From positions 1 to 14,821 of the forward strand of contig CAYVKE010000081.1 in assembly GCA_964451935.1 (NCBI GenBank): a DNA stretch of 14,821 nucleotides, written 5' to 3'. How positions within the stretch are numbered: position 1 is the first letter of the stretch; each line of letters starts with the position of its first letter. This document shows, piece by piece, positions 13,560-14,821 of this stretch. The DNA comes from CALFXN01 sp964451935. Lineage in GTDB: Bacteria; Synergistota; Synergistia; Synergistales; Aminobacteriaceae. Under the pieces are notes generated by a model that was not told the DNA's origin, made no database searches, and saw only the letters and a program-made list of their open reading frames with translations. Made by a program: the position numbers and the translations under genes.

Positions 13560-14658
13560 GGCGTTTTTCCCGTTTCCTTTCGAGGGCGAGCGCGACGATG
13601 CGCGCGATCAGATCGGCGTAGGAGATCCCGGCTTCGCCGGCTTGGCGGGCCAATCCTGCGTCCGACGAGATGTCGGGGTTGGGGTTGACGTCGATGACCC
13701 GAAGGTCGCCTCCGGGGCGTCGTTCCCTGAGATCCACGCGGAAGTACCCCCGGCAGCCGAGGACCGTCCCGGACCTGGCCGCCAGCGCGCCGATCCGACG
13801 GACGAGGGCATGCGGCATGTGCGCCGCGCTTCGGGGGGAGATGACGAAATCCGACGCTTGGGGATCCCATTTGGATGCGTAGTTCAGATAGGGCGACAGC
13901 CCGGGGAAACGGTCGTACTCGATGACGGAGATTCCCATCGGTTCGGAGTCGCCTTCGAGGAACGCGACGGAAAATTCGCGTCCAGCGAGGAACTCCTCGA
14001 CGACGAGTCCGTCCGGATAGTCCGCGAGCTTTCGGGACACGACGCGTTCGAGTTCGTCCCGGCTTCGTACGAGAGACGATTCGTCGATGCCGACGCTTCC
14101 GTCTTCACGCGCGGGCTTGACGAAGAAAGGAGCCGGAAACGCGATGCCGGACAGGTCCGCCGGGGTGCGCACGCAGATCCCTTCCGGGACCGGAACTCCG
14201 GCTTGTTCGAGAAGGACTCGGGCGCGGGCTTTGTCGTGACAGGCGGCGAGCGCGTCGGGGCCGTTTCCCGTGTACGGGAGTCCGGACGCTTCCAGAAAGC
14301 GGCAGAAATCGTGTTCGAGGGAGCTGTCGCCGCTGAATCCCTCGAAAAGATTGAAGATGCAGGATGGCGATTTGTCGCGGAGCCGCATGACGAATGCCGT
14401 CTCCGGCAGCCCGTCCGCCAGGTCTTCGCGGCGAATGTCGAGCGGAGCGGCAGGAAGTCCCAGATGCGAGAGCGCTTCGATGACATGGGAACGGCAGCGC
14501 AATCCGTCCGAAACGTCGGGGCGGCCGCCGTCTTCGATTCCGACAGCTACGAGCACGGCGTCCCGAATGTCCGGGACGGTGCGTTCGGGAGGTTCCGAAG
14601 GTTCGGGAGGTTCCGAAGAAACGGAACCGTCTTCGGGAAGCATGGAGAGCGTGTTCAT
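13549..14658 (-). CDS. D-alanine-D-alanine ligase-like ATP-grasp enzyme
   Basis: A 369-residue ATP-grasp ligase, expected to activate a carboxylate as acyl-phosphate and join it to an amine. The N-terminal 30 residues are a low-complexity S/E/P linker with SEPPEP repeated. The body has the Ddl-like landmarks GLPYTGNGPDALAACHDK (126-143), KPAREDGSVGI (181-191), VVEEFLAGREFSV (219-231), and the metal site with D309 in FRVDL and D323/N325 in DVNPNPDI. Ddl has Glu where D323 lies, and the NPNPDISSD stretch replaces the Ddl NTSPGMT, so this is a divergent paralogue and unlikely to be the cell-wall D-Ala-D-Ala ligase. The start ATG (14658-14656) overlaps the TGA of the preceding ligase gene in an ATGA junction. 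It is the second of two ATP-grasp genes feeding into the GNAT and KamA genes. The substrate is unknown; beta-lysine is one candidate from context. Confidence 0.88.
   Translation of the reverse strand: MNTLSMLPEDGSVSSEPPEPSEPPERTVPDIRDAVLVAVGIEDGGRPDVSDGLRCRSHVIEALSHLGLPAAPLDIRREDLADGLPETAFVMRLRDKSPSCIFNLFEGFSGDSSLEHDFCRFLEASGLPYTGNGPDALAACHDKARARVLLEQAGVPVPEGICVRTPADLSGIAFPAPFFVKPAREDGSVGIDESSLVRSRDELERVVSRKLADYPDGLVVEEFLAGREFSVAFLEGDSEPMGISVIEYDRFPGLSPYLNYASKWDPQASDFVISPRSAAHMPHALVRRIGALAARSGTVLGCRGYFRVDLRERRPGGDLRVIDVNPNPDISSDAGLARQAGEAGISYADLIARIVALALERKREKRHVA
14583..14618. repeat. Two tandem 18-bp repeats in the ATP-grasp gene
   Basis: GTTCGGGAGGTTCCGAAG occurs twice in perfect tandem (14583-14600 and 14601-14618). 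It encodes the S-E-P-P-E-P repeat near the N-terminus of the ligase. Eighteen bases keeps the frame, so copy-number change would only alter linker length. Each unit also contains a small inverted repeat (TTCGG/CCGAA). Confidence 0.9.
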
Positions 14659-14821
14659 GCCTTCTCGCCCCCTCCGGTGAAGAAAGCGCCGGGCAGAACA
14701 TTCCGGGGAATGCCGTTTCTCCGGAATGCGAGGGAGAGGATCGTACGGATGATGTCCTCGTACGTTCCTCCGCTCAATCTGAAGAGGATCGGCAGGTCGC
14801 TGTACGTCGGAGAGAGCCCGG
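14655..14821 (-). CDS. Second ATP-grasp (D-Ala-D-Ala ligase-like) enzyme, C-terminal part only
   Basis: The window's right edge cuts the gene, leaving about 55 C-terminal residues in frame to the TGA at 14657-14655. The visible segment begins PGLSPTYSDLPILFRLSGG and continues TYEDIIRTILSLAFRR. That is the tail of Ddl-like ATP-grasp enzymes after the metal-binding N-x-x-P loop: a PGL-(S/T)-P turn, SDLPI, then a G-(I/T)-(S/T)-Y-x-x-(L/I)-I helix. It ends with a short basic and glycine-rich tail. The stop overlaps the start of the next ATP-grasp gene (ATGA), so the two ligases are likely made in step. Calling it ATP-grasp rests on this tail and on the neighbouring paralogue, not on catalytic residues. 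Confidence 0.72.
   Translation of the reverse strand, partial: GLSPTYSDLPILFRLSGGTYEDIIRTILSLAFRRNGIPRNVLPGAFFTGGGEKA

Noticed and set aside
13549..14658. Housekeeping D-alanine-D-alanine ligase
   Set aside because: The metal loop is altered (DVNPNPDI), there is an extra S/E/P linker, and it is coupled to another ATP-grasp gene, a GNAT gene and kamA rather than to mur/fts genes.

Overview
This 14.8 kb window is dense, high-GC bacterial chromosome (third positions strongly G/C). It has strong GGAGG-type ribosome binding sites, sigma-70-like promoters, and genes for a protein-export-competent, probably diderm bacterium: two products carry signal peptides, and one of them resembles BamE/OmlA. 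No phage, IS, tRNA, rRNA or CRISPR is visible. The mix of housekeeping genes with amino-acid or organic-acid genes would suit an amino-acid-fermenting lineage such as Synergistota or a deltaproteobacterial relative. That placement is a guess from gene content; the sequence contains no decisive marker.

Left block (1-3887). On the minus strand lie an acetolactate-synthase-like thiamine-pyrophosphate enzyme (its 3' end is off the window) and, just upstream of it in the same direction, a type I 3-dehydroquinate dehydratase (aroD). Divergent from them on the plus strand is an HMG-CoA-lyase-family aldol lyase. The 396-bp region between aroD and the lyase gene holds two good promoters and a 15-bp perfect palindrome that looks like a regulator operator.

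Middle block (3888-11790). The plus strand carries clpB, whose promoter overlaps a 9-N7-9 inverted repeat with heat-shock-operator-like geometry. It ends at an 18-bp-stem bidirectional terminator shared with a convergent gene for a 2-keto-4-pentenoate-hydratase-like protein that carries a signal peptide. Divergent from that gene are recQ and a small cupin gene, then a Fosmidomycin-resistance-type MFS transporter, then a secreted 169-residue protein with a BamE-like C-terminal half. A second bidirectional terminator closes this block.

Right block (11792-14821, minus strand). This is the most interesting part: a tightly overlapping gene set of, in order of transcription, an ATP-grasp ligase (only its C-terminus is inside the window), a second D-Ala-D-Ala-ligase-like ATP-grasp enzyme, a GNAT acetyltransferase, and a lysine 2,3-aminomutase with lysine-specific active-site aspartates. 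The junctions overlap by 4 bp, 11 bp and 47 bp, so they are probably translated as a unit. Together they read as a pathway that makes beta-lysine and then acylates and/or ligates it, giving a beta-lysine-containing amide or peptide. Candidate roles are an osmolyte, a cell-wall or peptide modification, or a small natural product. This differs from the classic two-gene ablA/ablB N-epsilon-acetyl-beta-lysine pathway by having two ATP-grasp ligases and a much shorter acetyltransferase. The product is inferred, not shown by the sequence.
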